Below are positions 34,491-46,156 of a stretch of DNA of 64,000 bases, piece by piece. Where the stretch lies: contig JAAOMT010000135.1 in the NCBI GenBank assembly GCA_016748015.1, forward strand, positions 552,941 to 616,940, read 5' to 3'. Both the position numbers and the translations under genes were made by a program. How positions within the stretch are numbered: the first letter of the stretch is position 1; each line of letters starts with the position of its first letter. The notes under the pieces are model-generated. The model worked only from the letters and a program-made list of their open reading frames with translations. It was not told the origin of the DNA and did not search any database. Source of the stretch: Geosiphon pyriformis (lineage: Eukaryota; Glomeromycota; Glomeromycetes; Archaeosporales; Geosiphonaceae).

Positions 34491-37400
34491 GAAAATTGCT
34501 ACATGCAATGTTAGAGGAATAAATAATCCTGTGAAGCAGAGTAATATAATTTGTTGGCATAAAGAAATAAACAATTTGATTTTCATTGTTACTGAGACAA
34601 AATTAAAAGATAAAGTTTGTCCATGGATCATGAACAGATTTGATGGTATCTATGTTTTCACTTCTGGGATAGATTCTGGTTACTTGAGTTCAGACATAGC
34701 TATTATTATAGACAATTCTTTGGCCTGTCATGTGTGCAAAGTTTCTGAAGTGCCTGGTCAGATCCTTTGTGTCAAGTTGTTTTTTAAGAATAAACTTTCT
34801 GTGTTAATTTTGGGGCTGTATGCTGGTGCTTCTTTAGTGGTTTGGTTTTCTCAGACTGTAAACAAGTCTTCTTTTGTCATTCTTGGCAGTGACTTTAATA
34901 AAAATAAATCTTGTAAATGTGCCAGTTTTAAGAAGTACTTTGATTTGGGTCTGGTCAACTCTTTGGCTGAAAGTGCATTTGCCAAGATACTTACATGGTG
35001 TAATTCTCATGGAGTTGTTAAGACAATTAATTATGTGTTTGTTTCTTTGAATTTGGTCAATGTAATAGGAAATCATAATGTGGTTGGTGTTGTGGATTAT
35101 TTTGATACTAATTATGCGGCTGTTTCTATTTCTGTGAGTCTGGGTGGTTTGTTGGATGTTCAGCTGTCCTCACTGTACAAGCAGGCAAACAAAGATTGTT
35201 GGAAGTATAACATCAAGAGTGCTGATAGAAGAAAGTGGTGTGAGTTTAGAAATGCCACAGCTGTTAATACTACTATGTTTTCAAGTAAATTTGTGATGGC
35301 TGAGAGGTCTTCGGATTTGGATGCAATGTGAAACATTGTTTGTGGAGTCATGGTTTCCTCAGCTGATAGGACATTTAAGAGAAAATGGTTCAAAAGTTAT
35401 AACAGAGTTTTTACCAAGGTGTCTTTTAAATTTCATAAACTAGAGTTGCTGGTATCCAGGTTGGTAAAAGCTTCTTGTTTGGTTTTAAGTAATGATTTTG
35501 TTTCATTGTTGGGTACATGAGACAGACTTGACTCTAGTGGTGCAGCAGAAGTGAAATCTCTTTTTTTTTTAGGTTCTACTTTTGATGCTATTTGTTTTGG
35601 GTTGGTTAAAGCAAGAAAGTTTTACCATTCTTCCAAGTTACTGGAATTCAAGCATGCTGAAGAATTTCTTATCAAGTGGGCCATTACCAGTAAAATAGAA
35701 AGTTTTGAATTAAATAAAGATCATATCATTAGAAGTGTGTTAGAGCATTCTTTTTGTAAGGTTGTATTGGATCATTTAGTTGTAGGTGATGAGTTGGTTT
35801 TGGAGCCTGATTTGGTTAGGTCTAGAGTGGATGAAATTATGAAAAATTGGACCAGAAAACATGGGATAGTGTCCGATATCTCTGATAATTGAACTTGCCA
35901 ATATTAGTCTTTGGATTATGTTTTCAATGGTGCATTTTCCAGTGTAATGTGTTCAATTAATTCTGATGAATTGTTTGCTGTGGTTTCAGATCTGCTTGAT
36001 GGAAAAGTGGCTGGGCTTTCTGGCATCTCTAATAAATTGTGAAAACACTGTGACAACTTAGTCTTGGCTATGCTTTCTGTGCTCTTGAATCTGTGTCTGA
36101 TTTGTGAATTAGTATTTGGGTCTTGGAAAAAAGCTTGGGTTTCAATAATTCTTAAGCTATATGAATGGGAAGATGTTCTTACAAATACTTGTTCTATTGT
36201 TTTGATCAAAATGGCTTGCAAAATTCTTTTCAAGATACTTTCAGACAGGATTTTTTTAGCTTGCAGTATTTATGATGTTTTACATGGAAACAATTTCTCT
36301 GTGTTAAAAGGTATGACAATGCAATCACCTATTTTTGCCATCAGTTCAGTGATAGAGGATGTATTGAAGAAGAACCAAGAACTGTGACTGGTTTTGCAAA
36401 ACATACATAAGGCCTATGACTCTGTTGGTTAGAAATATCTTAGGAGGAGTTTGGTTAGAATCAAAATATGCAACAGGTTTGTTAGATTTTTTGGTAATAT
36501 TTACAATGGTCGAATTAACAAAGTGATGACAAACTTTGGCTTAACTGATGGGTATCATGTTCATAATAATTTGGACCAAAGAAAGGTGTTTTGCCTCTTT
36601 TTTGGCACATATTTTATGACTTGCTTCTGTGTAAAGTCAAAAGACAGAAGAGTATGTATGGTTACAGATTAAACTCTCATTTTGTTTTCAAGTCTGGCTG
36701 GATGGAATCTCAGACTGGATTGACATCATTTTTTGCTGCTGGTGCTTTTGTTGATAATACAATTTGAGTTGGTAGTAGTCAGACTGCTACACAACACATC
36801 TTCAATGTTGCTAGTGAATTCTTTAAGTTTAATAATATTTCCATAAATAATGACAAAACTGTGGTCATCCCCATTAACTGTTGAGTTTCAAACTCTTATC
36901 TGACTGTTAGTGGTTTGCCTATTTCTGTCGCCAAAAAGAAGGAACCTCATCATTATTTGGGTATTTTTTTGTCCTCTGAGGGTCTGTCAAAACTTAGCCT
37001 GGCTAAAACATATTCGGATGTTCAATTTTTCATCAATCTTGTTCTAAGAAAAATGATTTTAGATAAACAGTTTGCATATTTGGTGTCAGCAGTCTTTTTC
37101 TCTATTGTCAATTACAGGACCCAATTCAGTTTTGTTCCTATTAGTGTTTGTAATAAATGGGATGCTATGATTCACAGGGGCTTGAAGTTTAGGTCTGGTC
37201 TTCCACATGATTTCCTTATTGATACAGTCTATCATCTTTCCTTGTATGATTTAAAAACTTTTAAACAAATTCAGGCTGAGAGCAAATTGGCTTCCATTAT
37301 TTCTTTTGCAAATTTATTGGGTATTTTGGGTTGGTTATTTTCTTACAGATCTCATGATTTTTAAATTTTTAGCTGGTGTTCTTGCCACCCTCTCCAATTT

Positions 37401-39124
37401 CTGGCTTGTGTTAGAGTCAACTCTTCAAACAATTTTTTGGCTGGTATGGTCTGTATTTTTTCTGGATGTGATTTGTCCTTAAGTGGTTCTCCAGCCAGTG
37501 TGTTTCATTATCAGGGTGGTACTTCTATGTCTCTTGTTCTTGGTGGGCTTAATTATTTTAAGTATGTTTTTTCTCTTTGGCAGTATGGAGTTGCTTTTGT
37601 AAATCAGCTGTATGACAAGCATGATAATGTTCTTGGTTGGCCAACTTTCAAGCAGTGAAAGTAACTGAACTTTCATGGTCCTGTTCCTATCTAGTTTGAG
37701 TTTTTTGTTCATTTTCTTGGTGGTAGGACTTCTCTTTTTGTTTGTTCTCCACTTCTGAATGTCTTTTCTGATGTTTTTTGGTCTCATAATTTTGGTGTTA
37801 TTGAAGTCAATTTGTTATATGTTAATGCTGCTTGTCTTTCTGTGTACATGAATAGGTCTCTGAACAGTCTGAAAACTCCTGATGTGATGGCTGGTGCTGC
37901 TGTTTTTTTTGAGGACATTGATTTGGGTCTGGGTGTTAGAGTCTCTGGTTTGGTCTCTTCTACAATAGCAGAGTTGCAGGCCATTGCTCTGGCTCTCAAG
38001 TGTATTTTTTTTTTCTGTTCTGTTAACTTGTTTTCAGACAGCCAAGCTGCTCTGGATGCATGCAAGTCGGAGCTTGTGTTAGCTTGTCCGAATTTCAGAA
38101 ATCAGTGTTGGGTTGAGCATTACTATATTGTTAATGTCATTTGCCACAAGAATTTGGATGTAAATTGGATTAAAGTTAAAGGTCATTCTGGTGTCTCTGG
38201 CAATGAGCATGCTGATGCTTTAGCTAGGACTGCTGTTTTCTCTGATAGGTGCCTACCTCATATGATCAGCAAACAATTTTTTTAAGCTGATGGTGTAACA
38301 GTTTTTGGTAATTCTTAACATTTTGTTCATAATATTTTCTGATCTATTCACCATATATGTTGGGAGATTGGTTCTGGTTTTCATATTCTGATGGATAGCC
38401 TGTATGCTGATATAGATTAATCCAGATCTTTGTTGGTGTGGCATCCTGACTCTCACTTGGCTGTTGGTTTTACCAATGCATACACTGCTGGCTTTTGTTT
38501 ATATTTTATGAAGGCATTATATTATTGTCTACCTATTACAGTATGTAAGCAACTTTATAATAAGTGTTACTTTAATGTGGTGTGTTTGTTTTGTGGAGAT
38601 GTTGAGGTCTTGTACCATGTTTTTTCTTGCTCTTTTGATGCTGCTGGTCATGCCCAGTTGATAAAAGCTTATGTGTTTACTTGGGAAACATGCTCAGGTT
38701 TATTTCGCTCTTTTTCTTGTGTCTTGCAGTTATTATATATTTGTGTTTTCAATGTTGTTATTGGTACAGCTCTGTATAAAGACTTTGTTTTCAAGGATTG
38801 GTATCGTGAATTTGTTTCCATTTTTAAAGACCCTAAAGTTGCAGCTCAGAATATTGTTTCTTTTGTGTGCAAATTCTGTCTTGCTTTTGAGGATAATATT
38901 TGGCTGGTGCATATCAAACACTGGGCTATTATGGAGAAAGGTGGCTTGATCTCACAGAATGGTTCTGCTTCTGTTCCAGTTTCTGGTCTTCCAGTGGTGC
39001 TCTTGGCTGGTATGATTAGGTTATTGGATATTGCTGATGTGTTTGGTATTAGTTTTGAATTTTGTAAGTTTTGTTAGTTTTTTTCAGGTATTGAGGACAT
39101 AGTCTCTGTTCATATAAGTGTCTA
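34491..39124 (+). pseudogene. LINE-B ORF2: endonuclease, RT, RNase H, zinc finger (broken)
   Basis: The AP-type endonuclease starts ATCNVRGINNPVKQ near 34497, with VTETKL and GSDFN following. Its terminal Asp-His pair has become Asn-Tyr (35110-35115), whereas LINE-A keeps it. RT includes the AGLSGIS-type block near 36010-36030. A frameshift in a T run near 36600 precedes the catalytic box, which reads FVDN (36747-36758) rather than FVDD. RNase H lies at about 37810-38250 (AELQAIALAL, FSDSQAALDAC, GNEHADALA). The CCHC finger CLFCGDVEVLYHVFSC is at about 38587-38634. The late ORF 38430-39077 is the cleanest part. It is enzymatically dead by sequence. Confidence 0.88.
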
Positions 39125-39255
39125 GTGTTGTTTTAATTAGCCTGAGTGGCTGGTCATGTGTAGCAAATGCATGATTTACACCTAGTTTAGATTATTAATG
39201 TAATATATAATACTAGGCTGCATTTGGACTTCACTTATTAAATGATAAAAAAAAA

Positions 39256-39525
39256 AATTTTATTAATAATAATATTATTAAGTTGTTTATAAACCAATAA
39301 AATTATTAAGTTAATTAAGCTGTTAATATTTAAATAATTATAGTTAATAAAACCACAAAATATTTATTAAAAAATTAATAGAATTATTATTTTTATTAAA
39401 GTTTTTATTATAAAAATTATTTAATATTAACTCTTAATTAAAAATAATTGGCTAACAAAAATCAATATTATTTTTAATTAAAACATTTAAAAATTTTAAT
39501 TTATATTTAATTTTAATATATTTGA

Positions 39526-39570
<45 letters not shown>

Positions 39571-39828
39571 TTTTATTATATTTAATAAATAAAATTCAAA
39601 CACTACTTAATATAATATATTAAACTAAATGTAAATTATGTATTTATTTATATATAACCAACTATTTAAACCAATAAAAACAACACTATATATCTATATA
39701 TACAGAAATTATGTCTTTAATATCAAAAAAAAACAAACAAAATTTATATATACTAAAATTAACTTCAAAAGTCTTAGCAATTCTAAATAGCTTTATTATA
39801 CTATCAGATAGTACAGAAAACAAACCAG
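39256..39828. other. AT-rich spacer with an ATT microsatellite
   Basis: No ORF or transposon match is recognised. An (ATT)n run of about 16 units occupies roughly 39524-39570. The rest is A/T-rich sequence, possibly a decayed element. Confidence 0.5.
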
Positions 39829-40700
39829 TATTACCAGTAGAATTTTAGTTATTAATTAGCATGAAATTACCCTTCTAATTTCTAACATTAATTAGTATAT
39901 ATTATTATCATTTTAATTATTACTTATTAGTTAAATCAAATTATCAAATATTATTATTTAATTAATAACCTGATTTGTACTATAGAAATTAAAATAATTA
40001 AATTACACAATATCTTGAACTATTTAATATTCAAAAATTCGCCGAAATTAATAGAAATTAGCTAAAATAATCAATAGTTTGTAGAAATAATTTGTAGTTT
40101 GCCGAAATGTATTTTTAGTTTGCTGAAATTATAGCAAAGGAAAAAATGCAAATTCAAAGACTAGTACTATAACAAGTTGTATAAAAAAAGAGCTTTTCTT
40201 TTCAAAAAAATGTATCTTATCTTTTATCAGATATCTTAGTTAGAAACAATTATCCCTTACACATCTTTACAAATCAAATAAAATAAATATTCAAAAAATT
40301 GAATTCTTAATTATTTATTTAAAATTTACAAAATCCAACTAACGTTTTAAAATTGATTAACTACTAATTTCAATAATCTATTAGTGATTTCAGGCCTGGA
40401 TAAGGAACATTTCCCTTGATAAAATTCTATTTTTTTTACATTTCCTTTATTTTTTTTTATTTTTTTTATTATAATTATTAGGATAGCCTACATACAAGAT
40501 TTCTGTAAAAAAGTTGACTTTTACAGCAAAGTAACTACACATTTTTAGTGAACTTCCAGATGAGCAATTTTTGAGAAAGAGTTAACATTTACTACAATGT
40601 AATTACATAAAATAACTGGCACAGAATTGATTATTCTACTTATAAGCCCAGCAGTTCAAATTATAAAAAATAATTTAAAGATAAATTCAGTTATTAAAGG
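39829..40700 (+). repeat. Decayed Gyp-C-type LTR, opposite orientation
   Basis: This is the reverse complement of the Gyp-C LTR (44369-45340). It begins TATTACCAGTAG where the complement of the LTR end reads TGTTACCAGACA. It then shows the tandem segments with gccgaaatt-type units at 40040-40130, the aagagcttttctt segment near 40190 and the paired 'ttttacagcaaagtaactacac' region near 40520. The last ~110 bp of the LTR are missing, replaced by a decayed LINE. No internal gypsy sequence flanks it, so it is a solo or truncated LTR. Confidence 0.75.
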
Positions 40701-43306
40701 TTTACTAGTTTCCAAAAAACGTGAATTTACAACAAACAGACATTAACAACATTAAAAAAAAAGACCAAAAACCTCTAGTAACACTAACAACAACTATAAA
40801 AATAGTTTTATTATGTAAAATAAAACCACTTTTTTTTATAAAAATCTGATACTTAGAACAAACAAGCCAAATATTATTTTTATAGACCAATTCAAAACTA
40901 CAAATAAAATTCACAATTATATTACTAACAATTTTAACATTCTTAAAAATCAAAAAACTCTTAAAACCAGTTTTTAAAAACAAATTTCTTATACAAAGCT
41001 AAATATATTAAAATATTAAAAAAGCATAAAAAAGGTAATTATAAAATACATAAAAAAAATTTGAACAAATTTAAAGATTTTTTCCAAATAATAACATAAA
41101 AATTTAAAAGTTTTTTGTATGTTTTACTATTTAATTTATAAGAAAAACATAATTCAAAAACTCAACATTCTCATAAAACAAACACAAAACATTATAATAT
41201 TATTTATTATATAGATGTTTACAAATAGTTACAAACTATTTATAATATAAAGCTTTTATAAAATAAGAATATATTTTGATCATAAATTTTGTTAACATAT
41301 AAAAATTAGAGTATTATACAAACAAAAACTTAACTTAGTTTATATTTTTAAACAAGTTAGCATTTAAGACATAAACATCAAATTTGATTTTTCAATAAAC
41401 ATAATAAATTACTTTATTATCCTATAAGCAAAGTGTTTTGTATTTTCAAAAAAATCTTATTATCAGCTTTAATAAAATGTTTTTGTACATAAACTAAAAA
41501 CACCATATTTAAGAACAAGACAATACTAATTAGAACATTAGTTTTTAATTGTTTAAAATATCAGAATAGTCTTTAATTTTATACTAATTGACATTCAAAT
41601 TTTTTTTTCTTATAATATTTATAATATGTTAATATTTAATCTAGCAGCAATTATAAAAATCTGGCAAAACCAAAACCAACTTCAAATAATATGTATTTAG
41701 TATTATTTGGCTGTTAAAAAACAACTTAATTATACAGAAAAAGAAAACATATTCTAAAGCAAGAGCTATAACCTACAATTTAACCAAAGTAAAAAACATT
41801 AGCCCAAATATTCTAATATTTAAATTCAAATTTATATTCTCAAAAAAAACTACAACATCAGCTTTTATTTCAATAGTACTTAAATTGTTAAAAAACTATC
41901 TGTATATACAAAAAAACAAGTTATGTTAGTATTCAAAAGCCAATTATAACTCATACTAAATCTATATAAATTATGCATATTTAAAGACTGAGATCTAACA
42001 ATTAAAAACAAATTAAAAAAGCAAAAAACTGATTTATTTAAAAATCTGACTGCAAATTTAAACCAATAAGAAACAAAACTTTAAAAGTTTAGCTTTTTCT
42101 AATATTTGAAAATTTCCTAATTAAAAACATCATTTTTTTTTATTAAACAACTGTTTAACAAAAACTATATTAAACTGTTTAAAAAAACATAATACTCTAA
42201 AAAAAACAGAATTATCCAAGACAATTAATATTAAAATTCTATTTTGAAAGTAAAAAACTAAACACAAAAAATTATTCAAAAACAGATTATAATTATAAAG
42301 AATACAAATCATACCAGCCAAAAAGTTGTTTAATTAACTAATCTTAAAACATATCAAAAAACATAAAAAATAACAGAACAATTAGTTTAAAACCTACAAA
42401 TTATGAGATTTATAAGTAAACAAACAATTTAAAACACTATATATATTTAAAAAACTTAGTATAAATACTAATTTATTCTTAATTTATATTTGTTTAAAAA
42501 TCTTTAAGTTATATAGAAAAAAATAATAAATTGTATTATTTAAAAAATTCAAAGACAAGCAAAATTTAGATTTTAGGTTTTTATAGATTATAGTATTTTA
42601 TTTATTTTATACTTTATTAAAAATAAAACTAAATTAAGTCTTATAATTAATAATAAGATAAAATATTATTGAGATTAAATATAAAAACTATTTGTTAAAT
42701 ATAGTCTTTTTTAGAACTTTGTTAGCAAAAAATTTAATATTTAAATGAATCTTAACTAAACTAAGCTTTAATAAGTTGTTTATTAAAAAAAAAATACCCA
42801 AATATATGTGAAATTTTTTATTTTTAATTATTGAAATTAGTAAACTATTGGTCAACAAAAAAAAATTTACAACTCTATAGTTTATTAAAATGATTACTAT
42901 TTTGTTATTATTAATTAAAATATTATTGATCCAAAAAAACTTACTTGTAATATTTAAAATATATTAAATTGTAGCTTAATTATTATTTATTTAAATAGTA
43001 TTATTATTAACAAATATATTAATAACAAAAAAATATATAAAACCAGTCTAACTTTTTACATTTCTTATTTTAGTCACAAATTTGAAATTAATCTTATATT
43101 CACATATATTTTTTTGCTTCTTAACTTTACATAAAAAAAATTGTAGAAAATATGCCAGAAAAAAAAAAGAATATCTTACTTTAATTTAAACTATTAAGTA
43201 TTTAATATTCATTAATCAAGCCAAAATCAGACATAATATTATTAACTTAATTATTGTAAATATTACCAAAAAACTTAACAAATTTGCCATATATTTTAAT
43301 ATAAAT
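40701..43306 (-). pseudogene. Decayed LINE ORF2, RT to 3' part, minus strand
   Basis: Collinear with LINE-B from about 39060 down to 36450 in the reverse direction with almost no net length change: the match of 42321 to 37437 and of 40700 to 39060 differ by only a few bases over 1.6 kb. Peptide 40983-40705 keeps YKNNIWLVCSKY for LINE-B FEDNIWLVHIKH. Peptide 42321-42130 keeps MAGMICILYNYNLFLNN for MAGMVCIFSGCDLSLSG. The copy is almost pure A+T, so substitutions vastly outnumber indels. The right edge meets LINE-C, which runs in the opposite direction. Confidence 0.8.
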
Positions 43307-43309
43307 TAA

Positions 43310-44368
43310 ATTCAGGAGTTTCAGGCAATGAGCATGCTGATGCGTTGGTTAGAGATGCTGTTCTCTCTGCTTGGCATCTTCCCCACTTAGTCAATAAGAG
43401 ATTTATTAAGGCTGGTGGTGATGCAGTTTCTGGTAATTCTAGACACTTTGTTTGTGATGTTTTTAGGTCAATCCATTGTGCACACTGGGAGATTGGTTCC
43501 AGTTCTCAGATTGTTCCAGCTAGTTTGCGTGCTAATATTGATTGGCTGAGGTCTTTGCTGGTTTGACCTGGACTCTCACTTGGCTTTGGGTTTTACTAGT
43601 GTGCAAACTGTTGGCTTTTGGATGTACTTTATGAAGGCTTTTCACCATCAGCTCCCTGTTGCTGTGCAGAAGCATTTATATGATAGGAGTTATCTCAGTG
43701 TGGTGTGTTTGTTTTGTGGTAATATTGAAGTCTTGGACCATATTTTTTCTTGTCCATTTGAGGCTGCTGGTCGTGCTTGGCTGTTGGAAAATTATGCATT
43801 GGCTTGAGAAGTGTGCTTTGGCTTGGTTCGGTCTTTTTCGTGTGTCTCACAGTTGCTGTCCACCTGTGTTGTTGATGCTGCAGTTGGTACAGCTTTGTGT
43901 AAGGGCTTTGTTTTCAGTGGTTGGTTTTGTGAATCAGTTTCGGTTTTTAAGGATTCCAAGATTGCGACTTCAGTCATTGTGGATTTCATGCATGCATTCT
44001 GTCTCTCCTTTCGAAATGATATTTGGCTGGTCCATGCTAAACACTGGGCTTTCATGGAGAAGAATGGGCTCATCCCACATAACAGTTTTGTTCCAGTTTT
44101 GGTTTTTGGTTCTATCTTGTTGTTTTCTTCTGGTGTAGTCAGATTGTTGGGTATTGGTGAGGCTTTTGGTGTTGGTTTCAGGTTTTGCAGGTCTTGTTTG
44201 TTTTTTTCAGGTATTAATGGTGTGGTCTCCATTTATATAGGTGCTTAGTGTTGTTCTGGTTGGCCTGAATGGCTGGTCACATATAGAAAATACATGATTT
44301 GCTCCTAGTTTAGATCATTTGAATAATGTATAGTACTAGATTGCATTTGGACTTCACTCATTAAACAT
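43310..44368 (+). mobile_element. LINE-C: 5'-truncated LINE 3' end
   Basis: It starts within RNase H (SGNEHADALVRDAV) and runs to the LINE 3' terminus (GGACTTCACTCATTAAA). The CCHC finger CLFCGNIEVLDHIFSC is intact at about 43708-43755. A one-base deletion near 43563-43570 shifts the frame between ORFs 43345-43566 and 43580-43807. A TGA at about 43805 stands where LINE-B has a tryptophan-containing EW/ET segment. The last part reads open to 44248. 5' truncation is normal for LINE insertion. Gyp-C starts immediately at its 3' end. Confidence 0.85.
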
Positions 44369-45340
44369 TGTTACTGGAGGTTTTTGGTCTCTTCTTAGCT
44401 TTTATATGTTTGTTGTAATGCTGTCAATTCATGACTATGGGAAGTGTTTGAACCTTTGATAACTGAATTTTTATCTTCAAATTATCTCCTATAATTTGAA
44501 CTGCTGGGCTTATAAGTAGAATGGCCAATTTTATGCCAGTTGCTTTGTGTAGTTACATTGTAGTAAACATCAACTCTTTTTCAGGAATTGCTTGTCTGGA
44601 AGCTTACTAAAAATGTGTAGTTACTTTGCTGTAAAAGTCAACTTTTCTACAGGAATCTCGTCTGTAGGCTACTCTAATGATGATAATATGAAAATAAAAG
44701 AAAAATAAAAGAAAAGTAAAAAAATTGAATTTTGTTGAGGGAAATGTTTTCTATCTAGGCCTGGAGTTACTAACAGTTTTACTGAAATTGGTAGCTAATC
44801 AATTTCAAAACGTTAGTTGGGTTTTGGGAATTTTCCAAGTACAATAATTAAAGAATTTGGTTTTTCGAATTATTTGATATTTATTTCTTTTTGTGTATAT
44901 AGAAATGGTTCTAAGTAATAAATCTAAGGTAAGATACATTTTCTCGAAAAGAAAAGCTCTTCTTTTATACAACTTGTTGTAACACTATTCTATGAACTTG
45001 AGCTTTGCTATTTTCTATAATTTCACTGAACTAAAGTTATATTTTGGCAAACTACAAGTTATTTCTGCAAACTATTAGATATTTCGGTGAACTATCAATT
45101 ATTTTGGCAAATTCCTACAAATTTCAGTAAACTTTTTAAATGTTACATAGTTCGGAGTATTGTATGATTGATCATTGCAATTAAGTTACATTTGTGTTAT
45201 GTACAAATTGGATTATTAATTAAATGATAATTTCGGATATTTTGCTAATGTAATAAGTGATAATTTGAAATGCTAATTAATAATAAGAATTATAAAAGTA
45301 ATTTTATGTTAAGCAATATCTTTAATTTCATCTAGTAATA
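44369..45340 (-). repeat. Gyp-C 3' LTR
   Basis: It starts TGTTACTGGAGG and ends TCTAGTAATA, where the partner LTR ends TCTGGTAACA. A run of about five degenerate ~22-bp units (TTTCGGCAAACTA type) lies at 45021-45133. Stop and C-terminus of the post-integrase ORF lie inside its inner edge. Confidence 0.9.
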
Positions 45341-46010
45341 TAACCTTCTCCTCAAGACTGAGTTCCATTAAAGTCCAAGTACTGTCTGTAATTTCCAGAT
45401 AGTAATCCAAGATTATTGAAGAAATTTGATCTGAAAATTTTTGAAATTCCAGTTCTGTGAGCTTTCTAATGTATTGAATCTTCAAGGGTTGTAAAATTGG
45501 GTTTTGTAGGATGTTTTTACAGGTGTGAAATAGGTCATAAAGTCTAAGAGCAGCTCTTAGTTTATAATGACTGTTTGTAGATCTAGCTGTTGTCTTAAAT
45601 TCGTTGTGAAATTGTTTCTGAATAGCTTCTTTTGTGAGGTTTGCTGCTGTAAGCTCTCATTTTTGTTCGTGAAGTGTTTTTCCAATGTAGAAGTATCTAT
45701 ATATTGGAGTATAGTTGTAGTTTTCTTCGTTAAGACATAGTTAAAGCTTTTGTTGAATAGTAGTATTTGGTGGAATACTAATAGGAGTGAGCATTAAGTT
45801 TTCTCTTAAAACAAGCTTTAAAAGTTCTAACAGGTGAATTCCAGAATAACTTCTTGTGTTCTTCTTATATGGATGATATTTTCATGAATTTGGGGCTAAA
45901 TTTGTAACTGCTTCTGTTTGGGTATAATTAATGTGGTTTTCAGTAATAGTAATAGATAATTTGAGTATTGTTTTTAAAACTAACATTAGTTTTTGGAATA
46001 ATTGTTAAAT
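45309..46010 (-). pseudogene. Post-integrase ORF of Gyp-C
   Basis: Read on the minus strand, a frame with only three or four stops runs from about 46010 to a stop at 45309-45311. It includes LELLKLVLRENLMLTPISI, YTPIYRYFYIGKTL, SHYKLRAALRLYDLF and IRKLTELEFQKFS. It ends MELSLEEKVILLDEIKDIA. The KLT-x3-F-x-K segment and the residues before it align with the Gyp-B ORF (MRKLTNTQFEKL), and more loosely with Gyp-A. The polypurine tract encodes part of the C-terminus, and the last 32 bases lie in the LTR. No membrane segment is visible. Function unknown. Confidence 0.65.
45341..45356 (-). other. Gyp-C polypurine tract
   Basis: The minus strand reads CTTGAGGAGAAGGTTA directly against the LTR. It doubles as coding sequence of the post-integrase ORF. 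Confidence 0.75.
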
Positions 46011-46156
46011 GTTTTGAGGAATAGTTATTATAAGAGATTTGAAAATAAAAGAAAATTATTTTTGGTGTATGGGTTTTTATTATTTTTTGCTTTGTTTTTG
46101 TGAGATTGTTTCTAAATTATAAGGAGATAACTATAATAATAATAAATTTAAGTTAA

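Larger units (their letters stand above)
32401..39255 (+). mobile_element. LINE-B: nearly full-length APE-type non-LTR retrotransposon, degenerate
   Basis: About 6.8 kb with ORF1, ORF2 (endonuclease, RT, RNase H, CCHC finger), a short 3' UTR and an A-rich end near 39243-39254. The conserved terminus GGACTTCACTTATTAAA recurs with small changes in LINE-C and LINE-D, which fixes the 3' end. Multiple stops and at least one frameshift in RT make it non-autonomous. The 5' edge is set where GC rises after the decayed LINE. The domain order resembles I/Tad-type elements; the clade is inference. Confidence 0.9.

Noticed and set aside
37479-38065. Minus-strand ORFs rich in Arg and Lys
   Set aside because: Antisense of LINE-B RT-RNase H; no domain and no parallel in other copies.
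43792-44232. A 146-codon minus-strand ORF
   Set aside because: Shadow of the LINE-C ORF2 C-terminus, which has a zinc finger and homologues on the plus strand.
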